The notes under the pieces: generated by a model
Databases searched by the model: none
Told to the model about the DNA's origin: nothing
The model's input: the letters and a program-made list of their open reading frames with translations, nothing else
Shown here: in pieces, positions 1 through 11,205 of the stretch
How positions within the stretch are numbered: position 1 is the first letter of the stretch
Layout of the letters: every line of letters starts with the position of its first letter
Assembly (NCBI RefSeq): GCF_040807025.1
Contig: NC_090945.1
Location: 40,541,088 to 40,605,087 of the forward strand
Direction of reading: 5' to 3'
Source: Struthio camelus
Taxonomy: Eukaryota > Chordata > Aves > Struthioniformes > Struthionidae
DNA: 64,000 nucleotides
Program-made: the position numbers and the translations under genes

Positions 1-1074
1 TATTTTTGATTTATTAATCAAAAAGCAGGTGTCCTATCTGACATATAAAGCCTAGGCAAGGTGGCCCAGTCCCGGAAGAAATTGGAACTAGATCTGTATT
101 TTGGGACAAGCCCCAAGAGCCATATTGCCTTTCTGTGCTCTCCTCAACCTTCCCCATCACCATACTCTGTACTGGTGGGAGCAGGAGCATCTGCCTGGCT
201 CGCTGTGACCGGTAGTATCTAGGACAAGGAGAGGCTGTTCACTATTAGAGAACATTCACTTCCCAAACAGTTGCTCTCCATCCCCTCAAGGGAAAAAGCA
301 ATAGATCCGGTGGAAGCATTTGACCCATGGGTCACTGTTGGACAATGCTAAGGCAGGATAAAGCAGATGTTGTGAAATATTTTCCATGGCCAAGTTGTAT
401 GTTATGATAAAGTAGAAGTGATATAGGAGGTGTGGAAAGTATTTAAGAATGCTTTACTTTCTTTACAAGTCTTCAGTGTATTGCTCTAAAATCAAGTCCT
501 ATGGGATCATTTAATTTTCCACAGAATTGTCCTCGTAGGCTTTGGCAGGTGTCAGGAACATTGTTATATTTCTAGCACAAACCAAACTTACCAGGATTAA
601 TAAAAAGCAGATAAACTACATTTCATTTACGTTATTTCACTTTGTTTCTGGAAAGCTGTTGGCAAACTGAAGAGAATTTAGATAAAAACAACATAAATAT
701 TTGAGAGTTGAAGAGATGTATTAGATGAAATTAAAAAATATGTCTAGGCAGCAACTGAATATAGAAGACAAACACATTAGATGTGTGAACCCAGGGAAAC
801 TAAAGGAATTATTTTTCCAAGGAGCATAATTAAGAGTAGCATACAGTTACGAAAGAAAAATTTGGGCCAAGTTGCTCTTACAAGGAAAATGGTGTCACCC
901 TGGTAAATCAGTACTGCAGCTGATACTAAACTAAGCAAAGCTCTGTGAACATACTGTGAGCAATCCTCTGTTTGTAAGGAGTAGGTGACCTAGAAGCTAT
1001 TCCCTTAATTCTACTTCCTGGAAGTGAATGAAAACCAATCTGTAAAAGCCTTTACAAGAACACTCTCTAAATAC

Positions 1075-1110
1075 TGGAATTGGAATTGGAATTGGAATTG
1101 GAATTGGAAT
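1075..1110. repeat. TGGAAT hexanucleotide tandem repeat, six perfect copies
   Basis: Six uninterrupted copies of TGGAAT are read directly from the sequence. The array lies in the last intron of GLRB and is a simple length-variable microsatellite candidate with no evident function. Confidence 0.95.
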
Positions 1111-1419
1111 ATACTATATTATGTAATGAGAGCACTTGAACTGGAATTAGTATCACTGGGTTTTACAGTGTATCTTTGAGAGTATGAGGAAGGTACTTAA
1201 AGGTCTGCAACCCCCAAAGGAGACCTATAATTTCCTAAATATTTCTATTTCTTATAACAGATCTATTAAATCTTACTAGTTTTGAGCATGGGAAAAGTTA
1301 GGAATTTGATAAATAAGTAGTGAAGAGTAATATTCTTGTGACTCTTTACTTAACTTGCACCGTAATCCTGCAAGTTACCCTTCCACTACACAAGGGTTTG
1401 CTTCGCATCTTAATTATAC

Positions 1420-1580
1420 ATATCTAAGATTGGAAGGAACCTCTCAGATCACTAAGTCTAATCCCCAGTAACCACATCACATAGTATCACATAATCATGT
1501 TCATAAATGCCTCAAACATCACCTTAATTAGACAGTTTGCCTCTTGACAGTTTGCCTACTCCTATTGAACGCTGTGCCAG
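1420..1580 (-). repeat. Degraded CR1-like LINE 3' fragment
   Basis: The segment starting near 1425 (TTGGAAGGAACCTCTCAGAT, then a TCTAATCCCC-like stretch) resembles the GGTTGGAAGGGACCTCTGG...AGTCCAACCCC signature common at avian CR1 3' ends. In this orientation the element would be on the minus strand. The similarity fades to the right, where only scattered matches remain. The call comes from memory of the CR1 consensus rather than an alignment, and a related ancient CR1 subfamily is equally possible. Confidence 0.45.
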
Positions 1581-3417
1581 GATGTGACTTTTCTAATAAC
1601 TGGGAAACAACTGCAGAAACTATATATATTGTTTTGCCTTACAGTCATGGAACACCTATCTTGTTTTTCTTTTTTATAACCTATCATCTTGGTTTTGTAA
1701 TGTATCCTCCACCTCAATTATAGTGTATCAGTTTTGAAATATACTGTTTTCCTGAGAAAATGAAGTCTGACAGACCTGGGGAGGTGTAATCACTCTTGGC
1801 TGAGGGAATACAGACATGTTTCTCTTCCACGTTACACCAGAATTATCACTATCAGAAATGGGAGTAAAAGCCCTAGTCATAATTTAGATCTCTACCATAT
1901 TTCTTTTTGTCCAGGATATCTTGTTAATTGTCATAGTAGAGCTAAAAATATGCTCCAGAATATTTTTAATACATCCAGAAGTCTGGTACTGTATTTCACC
2001 ATAATTATTTTAATTAGTTACAATATGTGATGAAGCAAATATCCTGAGCCATCAGCCTAAAACTGTAGAGAACCAGAGCTGGAGAGCTGTGGAAGTAAAG
2101 TGCCTGAAGGCATTGTGGTTGAGAGATAGGCTATTGGGAACAAGGAATGGGAAGGCTTTTGAAAGAACCAAATTTCAGTGGATCAGTGACTCCAGGAAGC
2201 CCTAGGCTAAACTTATCTTAATGGTATTTGTCAGTGTGTATAACCTGATTTGTGAGCCAGCATTTTTTCCAACTAACTCTCAGGTTATATATGTGAACAA
2301 ATGGCATTGTTAAAAATGCAGCTATGTTTCATAACCAGAATTCTCTTCCTTTTTCTGTTTTCTCTCTCTCTCTTTTTTTTCTTTTGCTGTTCTTCTGTGT
2401 AGTCCAAATGAAATGAGACATTGGTAGAGATTTACCAAAGTCAAAAAGCACAGTTATTGTTACTGGTGCCTTGTAAGTAGTCTCCAAATCCCTTCAAGCT
2501 CCCTAAACAATGTGGACTCACCCTCTTAGAGATTTGTTGTGCCTGCAATAAAAATTTTCTAAAACCCAAAGAAGGGAATCTAGGAACTTTTTTTTTCAAA
2601 ACACTTCAGTCTGAAGGACACCAAACATCTTTTTTCTTTTAAGTATTCATTGTGTGTGCCAGAAAGATTGCCCAGTCTTTAGAAGAGAGTGAATCACCTG
2701 GTGTTATTCCTTATCTCCAAGAGCACTGGGAAAAGCTTGACTGAGCTGTAAGAAAAACAGATGTTCAGTTGCTTAGTTTATATTTCCCAGTTATATGACT
2801 CTCCAGTGAACCAGTGGGAGGCTTTGAGAATGGTGTAACATCTTTGTTAGCTGTCTTTAGAGAGGCATCAAGGACTATAGACACAAAGAAGGTGCCTTCT
2901 CACCATGTAAGGAGATTTATGATCTTGAGCTGGCTAATATGTAGAGCTAATATGTAGTTCCAACTTTATTTGTTGGATCAAACACTGAATTTTTAGGTTA
3001 ATTCTGACTGGACCTTCCAGGCCTCAGAAAAATGTAAGTATTGAATAGTATTGATCTGTCTTGCAGTATTCATCAACACAGAATCTATTTCCAAAATGTT
3101 TTCTGCAAAAATATTTTCCCCCTCGTATCGTCTTAAAATGGAGGAGTCGTAACTATCTATAGGAGGTTGCGCAGCATAAGGTACTTTGTGCATGAAAAAT
3201 GACACAATTATGAATGTTTAGATTAGTTGATATGATTGACTGATCATCCTTAAGTACTTTATAATGTAACCATTCAGGAAATTAAGCTGCGGTAGTGAAT
3301 CCCTATCAGCAAGTAATTTCCTATATGTTTGTTTGCGGTGTTCTCTAGCAGCTGCATTGAGTTTGTGGATGAAATGTGGTGAGTAGATCATCATTCCCCT
3401 CACTCTCTATTTCATAG

Positions 3418-3714
3418 GTTGGTGAGACGAGATGCAAAAAAGTTTGCACTTCGAAATCTGATCTGAGATCCAATGATTTCAGCATTGTTGGAAGCTTACC
3501 AAGAGATTTTGAATTATCAAATTATGACTGTTATGGGAAGCCCATTGAAGTCAACAATGGGCTCGGGAAATCTCAAGCCAAGAACAACAAGAAGCCTCCT
3601 CCTCCCAAGCCCGTCATACCATCAGCAGCAAAGCGAATTGATCTTTATGCAAGAGCACTGTTTCCCTTTTGCTTCTTGTTCTTCAACGTCATATACTGGT
3701 CCATATATTTATGA
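3418..3714 (+). CDS. GLRB: GLRB terminal coding exon (glycine receptor beta subunit, C-terminal 98 residues)
   Basis: This is the last coding exon of the structural beta subunit of the heteromeric glycine-gated chloride channel, a postsynaptic membrane protein of inhibitory synapses. An acceptor ends at 3417, and the frame from 3418 reads 98 codons to TGA at 3712-3714. Exon residues 21-33 ([13 protein letters not shown], 3478-3516) are the known gephyrin-binding core of the large intracellular loop, which anchors the receptor at synapses. A lysine/proline-rich stretch at residues 58-68 ([11 protein letters not shown]) matches the reported syndapin SH3-binding region. Residues 77-98 form the hydrophobic M4 helix, rich in F, L and I, ending in SIYL at the extreme C terminus, as in known GLRB proteins. 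No frameshift or stop is present. The junction appears to be phase 0. The nearby AUG-started frame at 3473 is in another frame and is a shadow. Confidence 0.97.
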   Translation, partial: VGETRCKKVCTSKSDLRSNDFSIVGSLPRDFELSNYDCYGKPIEVNNGLGKSQAKNNKKPPPPKPVIPSAAKRIDLYARALFPFCFLFFNVIYWSIYL

Positions 3715-4250
3715 TAAACCTTTTTTTTTTGGTATGTGTAAAATATATCCCATCTCATTACTCCTTCCCAGTCATGAAGGCCACTGTGTGAAATTATTTG
3801 CATTTTCAAAGCAATATGTTGCATTTTGATGCCATGTGATTGTACGGAAAATATGGCATCTGAAATTTGAATGAAAGCATGACACCGCAATGTCTGTGCT
3901 CCAACCAACGTTGTGTATAGATGTACAGCATACTTCCTGCTTTAGGAATTCATGAAGGATAATGCATACTACATTATGAAATTGAGTAACTCTCTTCAGT
4001 TATTAGTAACTTACAGAGATTTAAAGTGTTTCTGACAATGAAACTGATGTGCACGTTGAGTATTATTAAAATCAGTATTCTAGTATATGTAGTATTTAAC
4101 AGCTTTTCTGATGACTTTCCAAGAAAAAAACATATTGTTCCTGTATGATTTTAGATGGCGCTGTTGAAGAAAAAACCTAAGTTGTAATTCATATGATTTA
4201 GACTTTGTAAGTGAGGACAGTATTGAATAAGCTGATCTTGTCTGTGCAAA

Positions 4251-4256
4251 AATAAA
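4251..4256 (+). terminator. GLRB: Candidate GLRB polyadenylation signal AATAAA (proximal)
   Basis: This is an exact AATAAA hexamer 537 bases after the GLRB stop codon. It is the first canonical signal in the presumed 3' UTR. Usage cannot be judged from sequence alone. Confidence 0.45.
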
Positions 4257-4355
4257 GATCAGAGAATTGCTAATTTTGTAAAATCAGCTTATTTAGAAAT
4301 ATTCAACTGTATGCATCCAGCAGCACACTTCAGAAGTGTGTGAGAATATGCTGAC

Positions 4356-4361
4356 AATAAA
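4356..4361 (+). terminator. GLRB: Candidate GLRB polyadenylation signal AATAAA (distal)
   Basis: This is an exact AATAAA hexamer about 105 bases after the proximal one. It is a second candidate 3' end for GLRB; a third hexamer at 5468-5473 could serve a longer transcript. Confidence 0.45.
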
Positions 4362-7300
4362 ATGTTGGGCCAAATTTTTACTAGCTATTTCCTTAGGCGC
4401 AAGCTAGACATACTATGTCAAAAACAGAGAGGCCGCTTTCTAGACTAAAGGTATCAGGAGTTTTGGAGAAACATCACAACGTACAGTTAAGTATCAGGAT
4501 ATATTATATGTTTTTACATGACTCTATCCTCTGGCTTATCTTCTTTAGCGTCTTGCAAGCCTGCAGTATATAAGTCACAATTTATTTCTTGTTGAATTTG
4601 GTATGTCTTACTCATTTTATTTTGTTTATCCTCTTGAAGTTTGAAAGCCCTCAGTTTAAAGAAACCAGTCATTCCCAGGTTAAATCGCATTTTTATCACC
4701 AGTTATACTTGTTTGCCTAAGTTCACACCACTAATAGAAGGGAAGAAATGTTGAAGGGTCTGAGGGGCTGAGACTCTTAAATATGTAAAGAATCCTTATC
4801 TGTATACCAGAGAGGTATTAATAACGTCACCAACTCAATGTATTTAGTTGCTCCTTTTTGGAAGATAAAGTCTGAAACATTAAACAGTTCTGAGAGACTG
4901 CTGTCTGTTTTCCAGAGGAAACCACATGACGTTAGGACCATAGAAATTCCCTAGTGTGTGTAGGACAGGAGTCAATACTTGTGGTCTCTAGTGGATGGCA
5001 GGATACGCCCCTTTGTAATGCTAAATCATGAGGTGAGACAGTAAAACGAAAGTTTCCTGTAGGTATGGTATCCAAACTGTGTATATTGTCCAGGAACACA
5101 CAGGTGCTATGCCTCAGCCCTTGTGAGCATACCATAGAGAAACAGTTTTCTGCTTGTAGAATTGGGGCATAACATTTGGTTGAAATATTAAAATAAGACA
5201 GCTTTCACTAACTTGGCAATGCGTAGAAGGAAATAGAAATTATTTCCTCCTCATGAGAAAGGAAGGAACTGAATTAAATAACTGAAACAGTCTCTAAGGT
5301 TAAAACAGGTAAAATCACTTACGTTGTGCTGCATTTCTAGCTTACACGGGATGTGTAGAGCAAGTTCCCACCCTGCGTGGACTATCGTATCACTTCTGTG
5401 TTGCTGTCTGCCATGTGAACACTGGCCATATGCAGTGAGCATGCACAATCAGAAGGTCAAAAATCTGAATAAAAAGAACAAAGCAAGTCACACTGGATTC
5501 AATAGACATTTGACAGATCTGCACGCACACAGTTTTTATTAACCACAGCCATTTTAAGATCCACAGCTGAATACTGGTTTTAGATGAAATCTGTGCAAAG
5601 TCTGTATTTCAGGTCTACTGCCACTTAAAAACCTAGCTGGCTTTCCATGTTTGAGGTTCGCCATAGTTATTGGCCTGATATTTTTGATAACTCTTATGAT
5701 GCACATTCCTACAGATGCCTCTCATTCCTGATGATAGAAGAGGCAAGTCATATCAGAATTGAAAAGAGGTATTGTTTAGAATATGGGTAACTCACTCACA
5801 GCCTGCTTTCTTGCCATTTGCTCATCGACATTTGAGGGACTACTTCACTAGGCAGTCACAGTTTAGCCTTTGGATTTCTTTCTGATTAGAGGAAATCTCA
5901 ATTGTTGCTGAATTGTGTTGACCTGAAAAGGTTACTGGGGGCAAAATCTAATACCATTAAGGTCTACTTCAAAGCTTCGATATTTTTTTCTATTAAAAGT
6001 ATTGGGGGAATTGTTAGAGACTCTTAAGAAGTAATAAGGATAATTCAAAGAGAGGAAGTAAGGGAGGCATAACTTTTTTGCATACAATCAAGAGTGCTAT
6101 ATTTATAGACATTATTTATTCTCATACTTGTATTTTTTCTTATGGTATTAGAGGAAAAGAAAATAATTACCCTGTGTTGGAAATTATTTGACTTTTGGAA
6201 TATGATTTGGTTGTTAGAACTCTTATAAGATGATTTATCTGTAATTAATGTCCACATTTTATCTGTATAATCTCAATTATAGATTTTATTGTTAAATTAA
6301 TGTCTGTTCCTTCTTGCTTTCCTGCGCTTACTTGATGGCTTTGTGTTTATCAGAAAACGTTTAATCAATACTACATCATAATTGCTTTCCAACTCACACA
6401 AAAGGAAGCAAAAGGAAAGCATACTGTTAAGATAAATGCTTTTCCTTCATTATGGTACAGAACTAAGGACAGAAGCAAAGTTTAACGGCAAATTTGAAAC
6501 AAATAAAATGTAAAATAAAACATAACATTGACTATAAAGTATTAATAATTTTTTAACTTAGACAAGTAAATATTACAATATTTGTATTCCCTCATAATAT
6601 ATTAACTTGTTCTACTGAGCAGTAGTAATTGATTTATTTTTCTTCTTTCCACTAAAGGTCATTAAGAGTTTTGCATATCATCATATCACATTATGGTCCT
6701 TCAGCACCCTCTAGTTGTAAAATCCTGCCTATTGACATTTCTGGAATGAGGAGCAAATGTAAAACTGTATAGGCAGTACAGGGTATTGCTTTGTAGTGAT
6801 ATTGTGAAGCTAAGCAGTATTAATAAGTTCAATGCATAAAAAAATGGGCAGCTCCAGCAACTTGCAGTATGAATTTAGAACTGTTGAAATTAAGCCATTC
6901 AAGTAATAGTAAAGATAAGATTTATAAAGAACATATTAGTAATTAGATTAGCTAATCATGATTTCTGCACAGACTTCACGATAGCAGAATCTTTTCCTAA
7001 GGGACCATCTGTGTTTCAGCTGACATTTACTTGAAGTTCATCTGTTTAGTGTAAGAGTTAAAATTTCTGTTCTGTCCTTAGTATAGACTTCAGTATCTTG
7101 GCTCTTAAGCACTTGCAGTAAGGGTTCTTCTCCCTGTGGTACCTGGCACAACCATCTTTTTGTAGAGCCCATGAAATACATCTCCTTGAGAAAGCGTCTA
7201 AATGGTTCATTTTTTCCTTCAAAGTGTTGTGATCTTTTAAGTATTTTTCTATTTCAGGATCCTAGAACACATTCAGACACTTCATGAGGCATGTCCATGG

Positions 7301-8741
7301 AGGTAAATTAATTCATTGCTTAACTGCATCCGCAAATACAAGTTATACAATAAGTAGAGAAGTGAGTTAGAAGTATTTCAGCTGCTCTGCGTTAATTCCC
7401 AGTTTAGATGTGTGAAATGTACAGTATGGGGTATTTTGTTTCATTCTCAGTGTGCAATGTCAATCCACACCTTACTTTCTCATGCTGGTTAGACTCATAT
7501 TTGATGCCTGGTTTTAAGAGCAGTTCTGTAGTGTTATTTAGCACCTCCTTTTTTTTTTTTTCAGTCTCGTTTAAGGTTGTTAATTCTAGCTGAGATGGTA
7601 CACATGAGCAGTTTGTCTTCTGAGTGAGGAAGAGAGTTTATTTATTTTTTGCAAATACAACTAAGAAACGATTGACCGCTTAGAAATATGGCCAAACAAG
7701 TCTTACTTCTTCAGTGTCTTCAAATTAATTTGGACTTGGTAACATGAGATTATGGGTAAAGAGAGAGCATCTTCCGTGGCCTGCTCTCCGTTAAAGAGAA
7801 GGTACTAACACCACCTTTTGGGGTAGTTTCAGTGAGATGACCCACAAAAATTGATCTATCTGTATATACTCATTTTGAAGGAAATCCACCTAACCAGTTA
7901 GTTTACTTGCTTTGAAAATATTTCAGCCTGAAGAGAGACAATAACATACTTCAGCAATCTGTCATAGCTATCTAGGTAATTATTAAGAGACATTATAATA
8001 TGGTTGAGGCCATTGGTTTTTTCTGCAGTTCAAACAATTTACCATTATAGTTAGCAGACAGCTTAGGTTGAGGGTATTTGTAGAATAGATAGCAGTAAAT
8101 TATTTATTTCTAAGGGAGTGAAATCTGAATAAGTGCTATGTGAAGTGATTTTTCAGACCACAGAAACAACTTATGCTGAAATGAATACAGACATGGTGTG
8201 TAAGAGAAAAAGGAATAATATGCTTTGGTATACTAATTCTGGGATTACAGAAGAGAATGTTGAAAAAAAAGAAATTTGGGTACAGAGAGATTGGTAATGG
8301 TTTTGTGTGTGTCTACAATTTAATTCTCTAACTATGCAAATAAAATGCTATAGTGGTTACCTTCTTTTTATATAAATATAAACAATTCCCCCAAAAGAAT
8401 TTTTTCTGGTACTTGTATAGTGCCAAAAAGATACAGAAGCTAATTCTTTTTGTAGAAAACTTTACACTTCAATTAAAGAGAAGCAGTGAAATTTACAGGA
8501 AACAAAATTCAGTTTTAAACACATAAAATTCCCATCGTTACAGTTTTGTCTTTACCACTGTATCAAATATAACAAAAACTATCTGGGCTGCTTGCATTTG
8601 GACTTAATTCAGAAACTTACCTTCTTGCCCACCTACCAGAACCTGTCCTCATGGCATCAGTGGTAATAGTGTCAGTAGACATTAAAAAAAAGTAACATGG
8701 CTGTTTTGAAATCTTTTTGAAAATTCTTCATTACTATGAAT

Positions 8742-8980
8742 ATGTCCGCACTACAGTCACTAAAATGCCTGCAGCTAAGGCAGGCTTACCCAAATTAGCT
8801 GACTTGGGGACTGCTAGTGGTGTAGCCATGGTAACAGTGAGCTCCGGCTGGGAAGCCTACCTGCCTGCGTAGGAAATTAACAAAAAATACTCGGGCGTTA
8901 AGCCCCACAAAGCTTTATGCTGCCATGGCTATTCTGCTCGAACAGGCGGTTTAAAGCTAGCTCATGTGGGTGTTTATCAG
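8742..8980. mobile_element. Degenerate palindromic DNA transposon / MITE-like relic
   Basis: This GC-richer island in AT-rich DNA starts with TGTCCGCACTACAGT and later carries TTAGCTGACTTGGGG, GGTGTAGCCATGG and GAGCTCCGGCTGGG. These resemble pieces of an old palindromic MITE family widespread in reptile and bird genomes, whose ends read TGTCTACACT and whose interior carries CGGGCTGGAGCC-like runs. The right end near GTGGGTGTTTAT could be the decayed inverted terminus. Recognition is from memory of the family, and the exact borders are uncertain. Confidence 0.4.
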
Positions 8981-11082
8981 CTCGTGTCTCTGAAAGGCAG
9001 ATGTACTCTCTATGACGTATTGTATGCTAGAATTGAACTATTTTTTCCCACGGATGATGCGAAAGATGCCACTGTGAAACATTCTCTCTCTCTGTCTTGA
9101 TGTCATACAGCGTTTCTGCTGCGTATTTTGTTTTGTACTAACAAAAATGTGTACCTGCAGTTCCAAAAATGAAATTCGTTATCTGAACCAGTACAAGTGT
9201 AAAAGAATGAGCTAGATTTACCCATCTGAGTATGCTCCAGGTTGCCAGCTGAGCCTAGGTCACAAAGACCATCGCTTTTACACATTGAAAGAGCCGTTCT
9301 ATTTAAAGTCCCTAACTGTACTAGTGAATACTGGATCATAACCCTTTAAATGACTAATGAGACTTAGACTGTAAGTCTTTTTTGGCTTCTAGGTTGTCCA
9401 TGGAGGTCAACCATGGTTTCTGGGGACACCCTGATTGTTTTTCAGAATGGCGTTTCTAAAACCTAATTAGAATTATGGAAAACGAGAGTGACCGACTCCC
9501 TCGAAACAAGGAAGATATCTGAAGGTACTTCAAGCTAATTAGTGAAATCATCTTTGGATTATTGAGACAGATCTATAGTTTGCTTTGCACTATTAACTAT
9601 CACACAGAAACAGCGGGTATATAAAATGCAGATCTTTTGATACTATAATGTTAATAACCCCTTTCTCTCCCTGTCTGAAAGTGTGGGTTGCAGTGACAGA
9701 AAACAGCTAATAAGACAGCGTGGTTCACTAAGAATTTCTATCCCCCTGGGCAATTGCCTAAACCACATAACATGCTTTGGAAAGAATAAATATAAAGATT
9801 GTGAAGCAGAGACAGTAAGGTTTTGCCACCTGATCCATTCTTCGGGCTATGGCATTAGATAACATTTGTTTGTATGTATCTGTATATGCCTGTCTCTCTC
9901 TACAAACGTCCACAGAGCGACTCATTTTTCACTTGTTTTTTGCACCCAAGAAACCCTCCTTAGTATAGCAGGTCAAGTTGTTGTACCACTGCACCCAGCA
10001 AAAACCTTTCAGCTTGGAGGCATCCTTCTCTAATGCCAGAATTTGGAAGAAAAATCCCCGCTGAAACTTCTCCTGCTGCTCAGAAGAAAAGCTGTGTGTA
10101 GGCAGCCCCTGTGTTTCCACCTTCCTTCTCTGTAGCGCGCATCATGATAATCAATGGCACTGTTTAGCTTTTCTGTTCTACAAAGCACTCCTTTTATCAA
10201 GACTGAGTTATTTCTTCAACAATACACTTCAGCTGTCCTCCCTTTCATCTTATATAGTCAGAGGAAATTTTGTATGTGTGATCTGATAGAGTTCATGAAC
10301 ACAAGGTCAGTTCTGATGCTCAAGTATGGATGAACAGTTGGAACTCACTGGGTTTCTCAAATTTTACTGGCAGCTACATTATCCCATTGTTAATAATGTC
10401 CCTACAACTCCAAATTGTGTGTTATTTGGATAAAAACCTACTATATTTTCAAGCTAAATGTATTGAGCAATGATTTTTTGTGTTGAAAGCAGAGTATGAA
10501 GAAACAAGTAGTTCACATGACGTTTCATAAAATGTTGATTTTCTCTATTAACCTCTAAGCTTACTTTTGACCCAGAGGCTGGAGAAATATATTTCTCAGT
10601 GTTTAATAAGCCTTACCTTGTCGTAACAGATTTATCAGTGTCCCAGGCAGGCTCGTTCTTGTAGATTAATTTGTTTGTTTCTTTGACTCCCAAAGGCCAG
10701 CTCATTGGAAAATATTAATTTGAAGACTGGCTATTTCAAAGGCATAACACTAACAGGAACTGACTGTAAAGACTAATGTTTTTGACCAATACCACAGTGA
10801 CATCTGTGATTTTGCTTTTGACAAAGCCTGTCTTGCTACCTGCTCCTGCTTCTGACACATCCTCTTTCGCCTCGGCCTGTGCTGGAGGGTGAAAAATGCT
10901 AGAAGGCTTTCAAAAATATCTGCCTGATTGTGCCAGTTTCTGAACTAACACTGCTTCTGTTCCCCTCCTGGATCTGCTTAGGATCAAGCTAGTACAGAAA
11001 CAATCTTACGCGTTCGAGCTAATACAAATAATAGATGTTATCCATTGCAAGCTATAATCTACTTCATGGAATTAAATGCTAG

Positions 11083-11205
11083 TTTATTTATTAAGTCATT
11101 GTTTTATTAATTTATTACTAATTCATTAATTATTTATTTATAAATGTGTTTACCAATTAACATATATGCATTTATTATTTATTTCTCTATTTTTATTTAA
11201 TTAGT
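11083..11205. repeat. AT-rich low-complexity block (TTTA/TTAA-rich)
   Basis: This run of about 120 bases is almost entirely A and T, built from irregular TTTATT and TTAATT units. It is simple low-complexity DNA with no gene content, and is a possible site of slippage or poor mapping. Confidence 0.8.

Larger units (their letters stand above)
1..3417 (+). other. GLRB: GLRB last intron (3' part)
   Basis: This non-coding stretch lies directly upstream of the GLRB terminal exon and ends in a normal acceptor (a pyrimidine-containing run ending in CATAG at 3417). I looked for the penultimate GLRB exon, which should encode M3 and the start of the intracellular loop, and saw no sequence coding for it, so the intron extends beyond the left edge. 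It contains a TGGAAT hexamer repeat at 1075-1110, a degraded CR1-like fragment near 1420-1580, and a pyrimidine-rich tract near 2355-2395. The assignment rests on position and the acceptor. Confidence 0.85.
3715..4375 (+). other. GLRB: GLRB 3' UTR (end approximate)
   Basis: The sequence after the GLRB stop is AT-rich, as expected of a 3' UTR. The first canonical polyadenylation hexamers are AATAAA at 4251-4256 and 4356-4361. I placed the end shortly after the second. Neither is followed by a striking GU-rich element, and a further AATAAA lies at 5468-5473, so a longer form is possible. The end is an inference; the start is certain. Confidence 0.6.

Noticed and set aside
3473..3908. AUG-started frames of 118 codons (+) and 87 codons (-) over the GLRB exon
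   Set aside because: The true GLRB frame across 3418-3714 is unambiguous; these are shadows in other frames.
6701..6709. RE1 left half-site TCAGCACCC
   Set aside because: Only one half-site is present and no right half-site follows at the usual or expanded spacing.
6704..6717. CTCF-like motif on the minus strand
   Set aside because: It matches 12 of 14 core positions but lacks an invariant C and lies in plain AT-rich DNA. It is expected by chance at this stringency.
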